From contig NC_080558.1 of NCBI RefSeq assembly GCF_030253575.1, positions 2,986,001 through 3,050,000 of the forward strand: a stretch of 64,000 bases of DNA, read 5' to 3'. Within the stretch, counting starts at the first letter, position 1. Every line of letters begins with the position of its first letter. Both the position numbers and the translations under genes were made by a program. Below, in pieces: positions 1 through 10,244 of this stretch. The notes below the pieces were generated by a model. The model was not told the DNA's origin. It worked only from the letters and a program-made list of their open reading frames with translations, and made no database searches. Source of the DNA: Rhododendron vialii. Taxonomy: Eukaryota > Streptophyta > Magnoliopsida > Ericales > Ericaceae.

Positions 1-78
1 ATCTCTATTATAAAACACAAGGGTGTGGGGACAAGTTGTTACAACGGCTTAGATTTGTTTGATCTAAGGGTTGATATG
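1..78. other. Unassigned edge sequence
   Basis: No gene or repeat is recognised here. It is the flank on the left of the first small LTR element. Confidence 0.5.
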
Positions 79-965
79 TGTTGGGAGTTTGTCCGATGCA
101 TCGACCCGCCACTGCGTGCTCAAGGCCCAATTTTATGAGGGAGTAACGGCAAAGAGTCCACCACATTACTTGGGCCCAATATACATTGAATGACCCATAT
201 CCACTTAAAAGGCTAAGCCTTATAAGTGGTGAGTCATCCAATTGTATATTAAAGTCCAACTCTTTTTCTGTTTATCCGATGTGGGACTCAACGTTCACAC
301 ATGTTCTAACAAATCTCCCCCTCATGTGTGAACCGACCATTGGGCCTTAACCTCTCTCTGCATCCAAGCTCCCCCTTGATTCTGATCTATAACTCTCAAC
401 CCTATCTCCCGAACTGGGCTTATTCTGCACCCACTCAATCGATTCAGAGTTATCTCAATTGAGAGCCAACGTGCCTAGTCACCGGCACCATGCTCCCCGA
501 CGAGAACTCCATTGAGAGCCAATGTGCTCATTCACCAACACCATGCTCCCCGACGAGTCAACTCCATCGACAATGAGCCATCCAATACAGCACTCCAACA
601 TCGAGCCACCTTGCTTCATCGAGAGTCACCTTTTTGGACTTTATATCGCTCCACGAGTGTCTTCTATGCAAACCCATTCAATGGTGCGCTGAGAGTTTTC
701 CCATAGATCGTCAACCTGGCTCTGATACCATTTGTTGGGAGTTTGTCCGATGCATCGACCCGCCACTGCGTGCTCAAGGCCCAATTTTATGAGGGAGTAA
801 CGGCAAAGAGTCCACCACATTACTTGGGCCCAATATACATTGAATGACCCATATCCACTTAAAAGGCTAAGCCTTATAAGTGGTGAGTCATCCAATTGTA
901 TATTAAAGTCCAACTCTTTTTCTGTTTATCCGATGTGGGACTCAACGTTCACACATGTTCTAACA
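79..965 (-). mobile_element. TRIM-type LTR element fossil (first of cluster)
   Basis: Two direct repeats of 233 bp, 79-311 and 733-965, look identical by eye and enclose about 420 bp of non-coding sequence. Read on the minus strand each repeat begins TGTTAGAACATG and ends CTCCCAACA. A primer-binding site complementary to initiator Met-tRNA (TGGTATCAGAGCC, minus strand, 718-730) lies beside the 5' LTR, and a purine tract (GAGGGGGAGATT) beside the 3' LTR at about 312-323. This is the layout of a terminal-repeat retrotransposon in miniature. It has no coding capacity. The LTR identity implies a young insertion. No 5-bp target duplication is visible. Confidence 0.85.
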
Positions 966-972
966 AATCATT

Positions 973-2491
973 TGTTGGAGATATGCCTTGAATTTGGGAT
1001 GGTCGAAAAGATATTTGACTTCCTAAAAGATTTGTTTCCTTGTTGGTTTAAACTTTGGGTGCAAGGAATTTTGTTTGGGCAAGTATTGATTTTAGGAAGG
1101 ACTCTATGGCTATAAATATAGCCTTATTCTCTTTATTAGGTTTTGGACTTCTTGAGTGAATCCCTTTGGAGAGGCCCCCAAGGGGTCTCATGTTGAAGAT
1201 TAGATATTAGGGTTTTGGTTTATGCTCTATTGGGTTCCACCTAGGGTTTTAGTATCCCTATCGGGTTCCGCCAGAGATTTGTCCCTAGATATCTGTAATT
1301 GAATGCTTCAACGAGAGTTACGGGTATAGCCGGCTCTGTGTGTTATCTCCCCGTTTATAGTGGATCCTCTTGCTCTTCTCCCGTGGACGTACCCAGTTTG
1401 GGGAACCACGTAAATCTTGTGTTCTTGATTTTCGCTTGTTGTTTTGTTTATATTCTCAATTTCGTTTTCGACACAACAAACTGGTATCGGAGCTCTGGGT
1501 TTTCAATTCGAGGCTTTTGTTTTCCGCTATGGACTGTGCAATTGGTGATCGTTTCAATGGCGACTTGTTACAAAGTTGAGAAGTTTGTTCAACAAGGATT
1601 ATTCAAGGGTTTTTTGTTGGAGGAGATGTATAAAGTTTGTCAAGAGTTTGAGGAGGAGACTATATTTATCGGTATACTTGTTCGGTACGTAACTCCGTGG
1701 TGGAGTCGGTAATTAACTCTGTGTGGAGTTTGAGCAGATCTTCGTGTGTATCCGGGAGGGATGCGTTGGGTGGGAGGTGCCCGTTGGAAGATAGATGCTC
1801 AATTTGGAGGCATGTGCGGCTGGGTTTCCTAAGTCGCGTTTACAAGGTCAAGCAGGTGTGCTTGAGCCTTGCTCGTTTATGCCATTAGTGATTGCCCCAT
1901 GGGAGGCTTTTGGAGAGATGAGCGATTGAAGGAGAGGATTGCCTATAGTGTTGAGTTCGAGGGAATTCAAGTCAAGGTGGAGATTTGTTGGAGATATGCC
2001 TTGAATTTGGGATGGTCGAAAAGATATTTGACTTCCTAAAAGATTTGTTTCCTTGTTGGTTTAAACTTTGGGTGCAAGGAATTTTGTTTGGGCAAGTATT
2101 GATTTTAGGAAGGACTCTATGGCTATAAATATAGCCTTATTCTCTTTATTAGGTTTTGGACTTCTTGAGTGAATCCCTTTGGAGAGGCCCCCAAGGGGTC
2201 TCATGTTGAAGATTAGATATTAGGGTTTTGGTTTATGCTCTATTGGGTTCCACCTAGGGTTTTAGTATCCCTATCGGGTTCCGCCAGAGATTTGTCCCTA
2301 GATATCTGTAATTGAATGCTTCAACGAGAGTTACGGGTATAGCCGGCTCTGTGTGTTATCTCCCCGTTTATAGTGGATCCTCTTGCTCTTCTCCCGTGGA
2401 CGTACCCAGTTTGGGGAACCACGTAAATCTTGTGTTCTTGATTTTCGCTTGTTGTTTTGTTTATATTCTCAATTTCGTTTTCGACACAACT
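973..2491 (+). mobile_element. TRIM/LARD-type LTR element fossil (second of cluster)
   Basis: LTRs of about 506 bp at 973-1478 and 1986-2491 are nearly identical. They start TGTTGGAGATATGCC and end ..CGACACAACA or nearly so. The 507-bp interior starts with a Met-tRNA primer-binding site (TGGTATCGGAGC, from about 1482) and ends in a purine-rich tract (CAAGGTGGAGATT) before the 3' LTR. No gag or pol is encoded, so it is a non-autonomous LTR element. The LTR similarity suggests recent insertion. No clear target duplication is seen. Confidence 0.85.
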
Positions 2492-2498
2492 ACCAATT

Positions 2499-3083
2499 TG
2501 TTGTGCCGAACACGAAATTGAGAATATAATAAATCAACAAGCGATAAACAAGAACACAAGGATATACGTGGTTCCGTTCAAGCACAAAGCAAGAACGTAC
2601 TCCACGGGGAAAAGAGCAAGAGGATTCACTATAAACGGGGAGAGAAACAAAGAGCCGGCTATACCCGTAACTCTAATTGAAGCACCAAACAGATATCTAG
2701 GGACAAATCTCTGGTGGAACCCAAAAGGGAGACACAAACCCTTGGTGGAACCCTAAGAGCATAAACAAAACCCTAATATCTAAGCCCTTGAACAAAAGAC
2801 CATAACCCTAGGAACCCCCAAGGTCCCTATTTATAGGAAAACACTAAATAAACCTAAACCAAATAGGAAAAGGAATCCTAGTCAATTTAGGAATTCTAGT
2901 CAATTTCCAACAAATCTCCACCTTGACTTGAATTCCATCGAATTCAACACTATAGGCAATCCTCTCCTTTAATCCAACTCTTTTAAGAAAGTGCCCACAA
3001 TCTTTCAAATATTTCACAAAAATGCCATCTCTTTTTTTACTCAGCTTCTGTTGTTGGCATGATATAAAAAAAAAAAATTCCAA
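2499..3083 (-). mobile_element. Partial relative of the second LTR element, inverted
   Basis: An LTR of about 414 bp (2499-2912) in opposite orientation to its left neighbour shares with it the terminal block around TTCTCAATTTCGTGTTCGG (minus strand) and the blocks on either side of GGGTATAGCCGGCTCT. It is followed by the purine tract and about 170 bp of related interior. The rest is missing. It is clearly more diverged than the neighbouring pair, so it is an older, incomplete copy. Confidence 0.75.
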
Positions 3084-3099
3084 CTCCTGTCGTTTGGAT

Positions 3100-3108
3100 T
3101 CCCCCCCC

Positions 3109-3141
<33 letters not shown>
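3100..3141. repeat. (C)n(CT)n microsatellite
   Basis: A run of about ten C is followed by about 15 CT repeats, just beyond the truncated LTR relic. Confidence 0.9.
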
Positions 3142-3146
<5 letters not shown>

Positions 3147-3766
3147 ATCTACAAATTCCGTCAGAAGTTAGGCCAACAAACATTCATTTTGATTATCAAA
3201 AAAAAAAGAAACATTTCTTTGGGATTTTTTATATATTCCAGCGAAGCTGGTTGAAGAAAGTTGCGTGAAAAGCTGGGCCAAGAAAGCTAATGTAATGGAT
3301 CTAACAAAGAAACCATTTTTTGAAAGCCGTGTGAAACATTCATTCGGGATTTTTTTGGGGAAGTTTTTGGTGCCTGTTTCTTTCTAGGGAGCAAGTAGTG
3401 TTTAAATTTCAATTTAACTACTGTTCCGAGTGGAATTTGTGCATGTTCTAAATGTTCAAAAAATTTGGGTGATTTTTTTGGTGTGGGTGGGTAGGTGTGG
3501 TTAAATGTTACACATAATCGAGTTTTGTTATTTTGACTCCTCTTGACGTTCCGTTTTGAATGATAGTTTAGTAGTATAGTCCGCGTCCAGGTCCATATGT
3601 TTTTAGACCCTTCTTTTTCTCCCTTCCTTTTTCAATTATCATCGGGTTGCCCGTGTCTGCATGAGTAGAAATTGATGTAATTCTTGGCAGAAATTGAATT
3701 TCAGAATAGTAATTCTATGGGTACATAATTTTCAGCACATTGAGCCAATTCCGATTGGGGTGGGTA

Positions 3767-3779
3767 GTGCCGTAGGCAC
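3767..3779 (+). repeat. GTGCCGTAGGCAC hairpin, first copy
   Basis: A 5-bp stem palindrome followed by GGGCAAGCACTATG. The same hairpin recurs at 4263-4275. It resembles the 3' hairpin of plant Helitrons, but this copy lacks the terminal CTAG. Confidence 0.35.
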
Positions 3780-4262
3780 GGGCAAGCACTATGCCTCCGG
3801 TGATCGCTTACACTTAGGTATTTCAAGCCTAAGTTCTTTGTAACTTTTTTTGATAGCCAGTTTTTTTCTCGCGGTCTGAACTAATTTTTTTTTACTCTTT
3901 ATATGGTTAGTTTATGGTGTTTGATAACTATTAGTGATTAAAGTTATATTGAGGTTTTTGATTTCTGGGTTCTAATATGTTCTTTTTTTTTTTCTGCAAA
4001 TGAGTTTAATAGATGCGGTAGGGGATCCATAGTAATACTATTTTAACTTTTTTACTCGGTATTTATTGGGATTCCATAAGCAAATTGATAATTTTTTGTA
4101 ACTAACTTAAAAGTTTAATTGGGGGAGTACTGTAAGCATGTGTAATTCTCTTTCGTGCCACTAAGAAAAAGATTACATACTACACACTAATAAATTGATT
4201 TAGTGATTGAACCACTAGCTAGCAAGTGCCATAGGTACGTGCAATTCCAACCGGAGCGCGTA

Positions 4263-4288
4263 GTGCCGTAGGCACGGGTAAGCACTAG
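4263..4288 (+). mobile_element. Helitron-like 3' end
   Basis: The palindrome GTGCCGTAGGCAC is followed 9 nt later by CTAG and then T. A hairpin near the end and a terminal CTRR before T are typical of Helitrons. No 5' TC end and no Rep/helicase were identified, so this is only a candidate terminus of a non-autonomous element. Confidence 0.35.
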
Positions 4289-4472
4289 TTCAGTGTACAA
4301 TATAAGAAGATACTTGTTTTGGCTTTTAGTTGAATCTAACTGGCCTCTATGTGATTAGGCTTGCTCGGAGAAATTGCAGTGACAATGCTTTCTAAACATA
4401 GTTTAAATGAAGTATTAAACCTCCCACTTTTTTGATTCTTTTTTTTTGGATAAAACGATTGTTTTAATGCAT

Positions 4473-4576
4473 GGCATCTCACATGAGGTGGGTCTCGGAT
4501 ATGCGTATGGTATCATCTCATTTGAGAGAGCGTTGTAAATAACCGGATATCTGGAACTCACCTCATGTGAGATGGC
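4473..4576. repeat. Short inverted repeat (hairpin)
   Basis: Arms GGCATCTCACATGAGGTG (4473-4490) and CACCTCATGTGAGATGGC (from 4559) are almost perfect inverted repeats enclosing about 68 bp. It is probably a tiny MITE or foldback. It directly abuts the minisatellite on its right. Confidence 0.65.
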
Positions 4577-4860
4577 CGCGAAGAATTACTCTTGCCCGAA
4601 AAAAGTACTCTTGACTGTGAAGAATTACTCTTGGCCGAAAAAAATATTTTTGGACGTGAAGAATTACTATTGGCCGCAAAGAATTACCTCTGACCGTAAA
4701 GAATTACCCTTGTTCGAAAAAAATACTCTTGGCCGCGAAGAATTACTATGGGCCGCAAAGAATTACCTCTGGCTGAGAAGAATTACTCTTTGCCGAAAAA
4801 ATTACTCTTGGCCGCAAAAAAAATACTCCTGGCCGCAAAGAATTACTCTTGTTTGTGTTT
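4577..4860 (+). repeat. Minisatellite of ~20-bp units, ~14 copies
   Basis: About 14 imperfect copies of a unit close to AAGAATTACTCTTGGCCGC run head to tail, with length variation mainly in the A-run at unit starts. Reading frames through it give a pseudo-repeat peptide rich in KNYSWP. I regard that as a by-product of the repeat, not a gene. Confidence 0.85.
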
Positions 4861-5691
4861 CCGGAACGTTTTCTTGTGTAAATGTGTGTGTTCGGATTCA
4901 AAATTAGAATCCGTTGGAATTAACGTTTGAGGGAGAGAGATATAGCCTTAAATCACAGTAATCGTTTTTGACTGGTAACTGTTAGAAAAGTAAAGAAAAA
5001 ATTCAAAATTAAGGAATCTGAATCAGATTAAGAAACATCAATTTTAGTTTTTCTTTCATCCTTCTTCCAAATATCATTCTTTTCCAAATACATTTCTAAT
5101 CTTACTATCCGCAAATTTCAGCCATAGAAAAAATATGTACGAAATCGAGAGTCCAAAATATTGAGAATTCAAAAACTGCTACTCCATATTATATAGATTC
5201 AATGGAGTATAATTTTTTAAGTTTCTTCATTTTTTCCTGATCTAATTAATCAATGTTACTTACATCTTTATTGTAGAAACTCTATACCTTGGGGAGACCA
5301 ATATCATCGAATTTGCCTTTAGGCTGCATTCTTTTTAACTTAACTTGTTTATTTGTTTGTTGGATTTGTGTGATATCAAACAGCTGTCTTATTTGTCTAA
5401 AATGCGTCTTATTTAAATATTTTTAACAACGGTCCATATTTTTAAACTTTTTCGATTCGTCTCGTCGGGACAAACAATTAATCCGATTAATCCCAAAAAT
5501 TACGATGAAAAGCAAAACGAAAAATTACGAAAAAAAGAAAAATAAAAGGAAGACAACCTTGGTTCGTCAAAAAGCAGCAACGTATATATATTTCATCCAA
5601 ATATTAGTAGCATCACTACAACTTTACTTTTTTATTTTTGGGTCAAACTACAAGTGTGACACCATCTTGATAATTTCCATCTAAACACGAC
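4861..5691. other. Gene-free stretch downstream of ELIP-A
   Basis: AT-rich sequence with no supported gene. The part next to 5692 should hold the ELIP-A 3' UTR and poly(A) site; part of it matches the coding extension of ELIP-C. Confidence 0.5.
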
Positions 5692-7911
5692 CTACACAAG
5701 GGCCCCACCCTTGATAAACTCGGTGAGGGCCAATGCAACCAAACCCAGCATAGCAAATCTCCCGTTCCACATCTCAGCATCGGAGCTCCAGAACGGCTTT
5801 GACTTTGACTCCACACTCACTCCGCTGGACAGTGGGATCAGAGACGCTACGGACAGCACACCGGTGATCAGCAGGAACCATGGGATCCCACCGTTGGATA
5901 TTTGGGCAAACACATCCTCGCCCTTGGATAGCTCCACGGCAATCGCCGCAACGAAGCCAACCATGGCGAGCCTGCCGTTGATTCTCTCCGGTCCCGGCCC
6001 GCTGAATGCTAACAGGTCGAAGAAATCGGTCTTGGCCTGTCATGGTTGGGAGTGCAATGTTTAGTTTTAACCGTCGAAAATATTTGATGTAACAACTAAA
6101 TTAATTAGTACCTCCATCTCATTTATTTTCTCACTTGTTAACTTTCTTCCGTCCTAAAATGTTTGTTCATTTAAAAAAGTTAAAAGAACAAATCATTATG
6201 ATTCTAGTTCAACCTTTCTCTTTTGAATTGGCGTGACAGCTTTAACTTAAATCGGAAGGCATTTTTTTGAAACTTGAAAAGTGTAATGATTATATAGTCT
6301 CGTAATAAATGGGTTTTCGTAAATAAAAATAAGCAAATTAGAACGGGAGGAATACTCTTATTGCACCACAAAGAGAGTAAACAATTCTGATTAATTAGTT
6401 TTAAGGGCCTAGGAGGTCTTAATTTTTAGTGACAAGATCTATCATACTTTTTTCTGATTTTCACTCCTTTTCCCCAATATTTTGAACCCTTCATTGTTTT
6501 CTCTGACATAATGACAAAATTTAGGAAGTATAACAAAAAATTTAAATAAATATATTTCAACAAGAAAAGCAGAAGGTAAGCCAAAACTGTGAGAAACATC
6601 GTAACAAGATTATAGGATAAATCCCAAATCAGCAAATTATAAGCATTAAGAAAAAAGAAAATGATTAAGCTATGTCACCGTAATGACTTCGTAAAGTATA
6701 CCTTAGCCACCGTAGCCTTTACGGGAGATCCACCTTCCTCTTTCTGACCATCCTGCCACATCAAAAAGTCAAATAATAATTAAGCTATGTCCCCAAAATC
6801 ATTGGATTAATCACGGATCATCATACCTCTTATGATCTACGGTCACATAAGTGGCGAAGTCGGAGTTTTAAACCCAGGGTTGTCGATTTTAAAAAAGTTC
6901 TTTCATTCAAAAAATAAACCCAACTTATCATGTAACTTTTGTAGGAGTATCATATTGGATATGACGTCGTTTCGTTATTTGGACAATAATTGCAATGCTC
7001 AAGTGTGATTATTCCCATCTATGAAAAAATTGAAGCTTTTTTTACATGATATTGTAGAATAATCTTAATTTTTTCTAGATCAAATCAAAGTTATTTTAGA
7101 ATTTTGAAGATTTATATTTTAATTGTACTGCATAAAATATTACTCTCACCGTCTTTTTTAGATGTCAGTTTGAAAAATACGCAATTTTAAGAGTCAACTT
7201 TCACCTCCGCTTCACACATTTTTTTTATCAACTTTTCTTTCCACTTTACATTTTTCATATCAATTTTTATCACTACTTCCTAAAATTATCCTTTACTTTA
7301 TGCTTTTCATATCGTATTTTACCTACACTCTCTAAAATTATCTTCCACTTTACCTATTAAGTTTTTAAAGCGTACACTTATTTTAGAACAGTTCAAAATA
7401 GAATATTGAACATTTAAATACGGGCAGAGGGAATAGTTAAAGTCTAAAATTGTAGAGTGGCTGGGCCTCTCGAGCCTCTACACAACTTCTTTGGGTCACA
7501 TTAACCCGAAAGACCTATCTCTGCAATCTCCACCGATTTGGCAAAATGAATATGAACAAAAAAACATTTAAAGAGCTTGTGCTCCCAAGAGATTGAAATT
7601 CAATCCCGCGAGCATCAAGGCCCAATATTTCAAACTGTGGGGATACCGGAGATTTATATGTTCTCTCGCCTCAGGTTCCTCGAATTATTTATTGCTCTGC
7701 AAACTGGTCTGGACATTTAATTATCAAATCAAAAAGAAAGTAAAAAACGTAAAAGACCTACCTTAGCCATGCAACGCACAAGCATGCCGGAATTTCTCCC
7801 CTGCCTCGGCAAATAGCAGCCGCGAGGAATCGTCGGACTCAAACCCGCCCCCTTCGCGACACCGGTCACCGGGCTCACCAGAATGGACTGCATGACTGAG
7901 GAAGTTGCCAT
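5692..7911 (-). CDS. ELIP: Early light-induced protein, copy A (intact)
   Basis: Three exons: 7762-7911, 6702-6752 and 5692-6036, all GT-AG, giving 181 aa. Residues 1 to about 45 are a Ser/Arg-rich chloroplast transit peptide starting [14 protein letters not shown]. Exon 2 adds a short acidic linker. Exon 3 holds the chlorophyll a/b-binding domain: helix I with [11 protein letters not shown] (84-94), helix II about 117-137, and helix III with [11 protein letters not shown] (155-165); the protein ends GGALV. In this family the paired E..NGR motifs of helices I and III bind pigment and lock the helices together. ELIPs accumulate in thylakoids under high light or cold and protect against photo-oxidation. 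The start is the ATG that matches copy C. The first of three tandem copies. The gene assignment is firm; expression is inferred only. Confidence 0.93.
6111..6352. mobile_element. Stowaway-like MITE in ELIP-A intron 2
   Basis: About 242 bp flanked by TA (6109-6110, 6353-6354). Its ends are degenerate forms of the CTCCCTCCGTCC type inverted repeat (CCTCCATCTC at the left, GAACGGGAGG at the right). Confidence 0.6.
7143..7433. mobile_element. Stowaway-like MITE in ELIP-A intron 1
   Basis: About 291 bp between TA dinucleotides (7141-7142, 7434-7435). Ends CTCTCACCGTC and GGGCAGAGGGAA are decayed versions of the Stowaway-type inverted repeat. Confidence 0.55.
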
Positions 7912-8063
7912 TTGAGGGTGTATAGTAGGGGATAGAGAATTAGAAGCTAGCTTCAAAAGGAGTATATATTGGTTATATATGATCGAAAGAACTTGTCAGT
8001 GCTGCTTCAAGTTTGAGTTGTGAAGAAGTAAATGTGGAGATACATACATATATAGTGCAAGGA

Positions 8064-8104
<41 letters not shown>

Positions 8105-8225
8105 AACAAGGTGGTGGATATTTTGAGAGTCCACGTCATCGAGTTTAGGATCCCAAAAAGGTCACTGGATCACGTGGGTTCACATTCGGCCACATGTGGT
8201 GGGGTGGGTTGACGTGGTTTGTATA
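7912..8225 (-). promoter_or_regulatory. ELIP-A promoter with G-box
   Basis: Upstream of the minus-strand start lie a TATATA at 8049-8054, a (GA)n tract at about 8067-8099, and a block at 8110-8225 strongly conserved with the ELIP-C promoter. That block carries CACGTG (8171-8176) and several ACGT cores such as CCACGTCA. G-boxes bound by HY5-type bZIP factors are known in ELIP promoters; use of these sites is inferred. Confidence 0.7.
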
Positions 8226-8514
8226 TTATCGGGGAATTAATTCACGAAGGCCATGGATTGTAGTACTAGTGCACTATTAGGAGAAATTTTTCGGTGCGGG
8301 GTGGATATATGGTATTCGCTCGGAATATTTGGACCAAATACACTTTTGCATAGCTTAAATGGAAACTCTCTCTCCTCTTATTTCATCCTTTTCTCTCTCA
8401 TTTTTTTTTCTGCAAATTTGAGCTGTCCAAAAATACAATAAACAGCTCGGATGCGCCGAGCAAACACTACGTGCAACTACCCATTCTGGACCGAAAAATT
8501 TTCCGTACTTCTAG
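8226..8514. other. Gap within ELIP-A upstream region
   Basis: No feature was recognised between the promoter block and the distal conserved block. Confidence 0.4.
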
Positions 8515-8680
8515 GGTTTTGGTTTTATGTGGATGTTGGAGGTAGGCAATGCCACGTTTTGCCAAGTACTAGTAATAGTAAGAGTTTCATACGTAAGTCG
8601 GTAAGTGCTGTAACATCGTGATCCCGACCATCATACTGCTGTCGCCCGTTGCACCGACGGTAATACCAGCTACTTCTAGG
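8515..8680. repeat. Distal upstream block shared by all three ELIP copies
   Basis: Sequence including GCCACGTTTTGCCAA, GTGCTGTAACATCGTGATC and ATACTGCTGTCGCCCGTTG recurs at about 17500-17610 and 21150-21270. It marks the homologous upstream flank of each tandem unit and may be regulatory. Confidence 0.7.
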
Positions 8681-8734
8681 ATTTTGGTTTTGCAAAAACT
8701 GTATACAAAAAATTTTGCATACAAAACACTAAAT

Positions 8735-8915
8735 TAGGGCTTTGTTTGGTTGTGAGTTTAGTTTTGGTAGTGGGTGGAGAGAGAAATAGAGTAATAATTG
8801 GAAAGAGATAAGAAAGTAATAATTAGAGAAATATGGTAATGATTGAATAAAGAAATATGGTAATGATTGAAATCTAAACTAACACTAAAAATGAAATGGC
8901 AACCGAACACTACCT
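8735..8915. mobile_element. Possible hAT-type MITE
   Basis: Ends TAGGGCTTTGTTTGGTTG and CAACCGAACACTACC are imperfect inverted repeats around a low-complexity core with repeats of TGGTAATGATTG. Typical of small hAT derivatives; no target duplication was confirmed. Confidence 0.4.
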
Positions 8916-9539
8916 ATATTTACTTTACTTGAAGACTTATCGAGCCTAATTTATTTTATTTTGTTGAGTTGTATGATCTATTTACTCACAATTTTCAGTA
9001 AACTTTCATTTACTTTGGCATGACTGACTGATTTAGTGCCAACAATAGAAAAAATATATCAAATCATACACAAAAATATACAAAATTTTAGTGTATTTTT
9101 TGAACTTAAAGAGTTCACTTGAACCCCCTCAAACCCTAGTGGAGGTGCCCCTGAGTAGCACTGGATTCCTTGGGGATGTTGTACTACATAATGATATTTG
9201 TAGTGGTACCATTTAGTGCCAAAATATCGTCTTTTTTTTCAACAAAAGATATTAATTAATTTTCATAAATGGTAAAAAAATTAAAAGAACCAAGGGTATA
9301 CCAACAAAAGCCACCTGTGACCGAGGAAAGCAAGCCGGCAACCAAAACACCATAAAATCTAACAAAACAGCCCCATAAATCGATTTAAAAAGTCGAGACA
9401 CCTATCTGGCCAAAAACCAAAAACAAACCCCTAGCCAAAACCAAATTAAGTTTATTCATCATTTATACTAACATATGAACGTGGAATGAACACATTTATG
9501 AAGCATCATATGGCGTTGTATCAAGAGCATTCAATTAAT
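8916..9539. other. Gene-free stretch
   Basis: No gene is supported. 9225-9440 starts with a T-run and may be a minus-strand retroposon remnant, but nothing diagnostic is present. Confidence 0.4.
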
Positions 9540-10230
9540 GTTCCACTTTCAATAAATAAATAAATAAAAATTTGTTCCAAGAAACAAGAAAGTATTGGAC
9601 GTCGCTAGCTATTATGACTTAACACATTCATAAGTGTGTGGGCTTTTCCTTCAATCGTACATAGAATCCACACAATTTTTTGAGAGGAGAGAGCATTGCC
9701 CTTAAAACATAGAATAATTAATCTGTCCATAGAATGCATTGTTGTGTGTGAGTTAAAATGGCAGGTTTAGCTCCTCTTCCTACTTTATCCAACCACAGTC
9801 GTATACTTAGAATCATCTGAATCATGTACTATCTTATATACCCCGGTAAGAATAATATTGTCGGTAAAAGATAAATTTGATTGGACGATATATATCGATA
9901 AGCTCGCGACCAAGTTGTAATTTTTTTTATGTAAAATGAACGGTTAAAATAGAAAATATATTTTTATTGTGCATTTTACAAAATGAAATACCACTTGTTC
10001 AAAATCTACTACATATTTCCTCTGGTTATCCTCAATGGTTGTTGTTAGTAGCATACCCATACAAAAAATAAACTTGATTGGATGTCGATAGGAGTATCAA
10101 AAATTGAATTTTACTTTGTAAAATGGATAGTTTATCTTTATTATTATTGACAGAAATCAGATTGTCCATTTATAAACTAAAATTCAAATTTTGATATATC
10201 TATCGATTTTTGATTAAGCTGATTTTTTGC
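9540..10230. repeat. Distal part of ELIP tandem unit A
   Basis: Recognisable, diverged matches to about 17980-18600 and to blocks in 22020-23590 include the region around GATAAATTTGATTGG and CCGCGACAAGTTGTA-like sequence. This shows that the duplicated ELIP segment reaches well beyond the gene. No gene is seen in it. Confidence 0.6.
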
Positions 10231-10244
10231 ATAAGGACAAAACA

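Larger units (their letters stand above)
3142..4471. other. Gene-free stretch
   Basis: No coding signal was recognised. AT-rich, with homopolymer runs. The only structures I see are two short hairpin motifs resembling Helitron 3' ends, annotated separately. Confidence 0.5.

Noticed and set aside
1299-1712. 137-codon open frame in the second LTR element
   Set aside because: It spans the end of an LTR and the primer-binding site and has no gag or pol similarity; the LTR part recurs in the other LTR.
4572-4907. 111-codon open frame with KNYSWP-like repeats
   Set aside because: It is produced by the 20-bp minisatellite; units are imperfect and of changing length, and there is no start context or homologous protein I know.
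5711-6064. Open frame antisense to ELIP exon 3 (also seen opposite copies B and C)
   Set aside because: Mirror of a conserved coding exon; the same antisense frame recurs wherever the exon does, as expected from codon bias.
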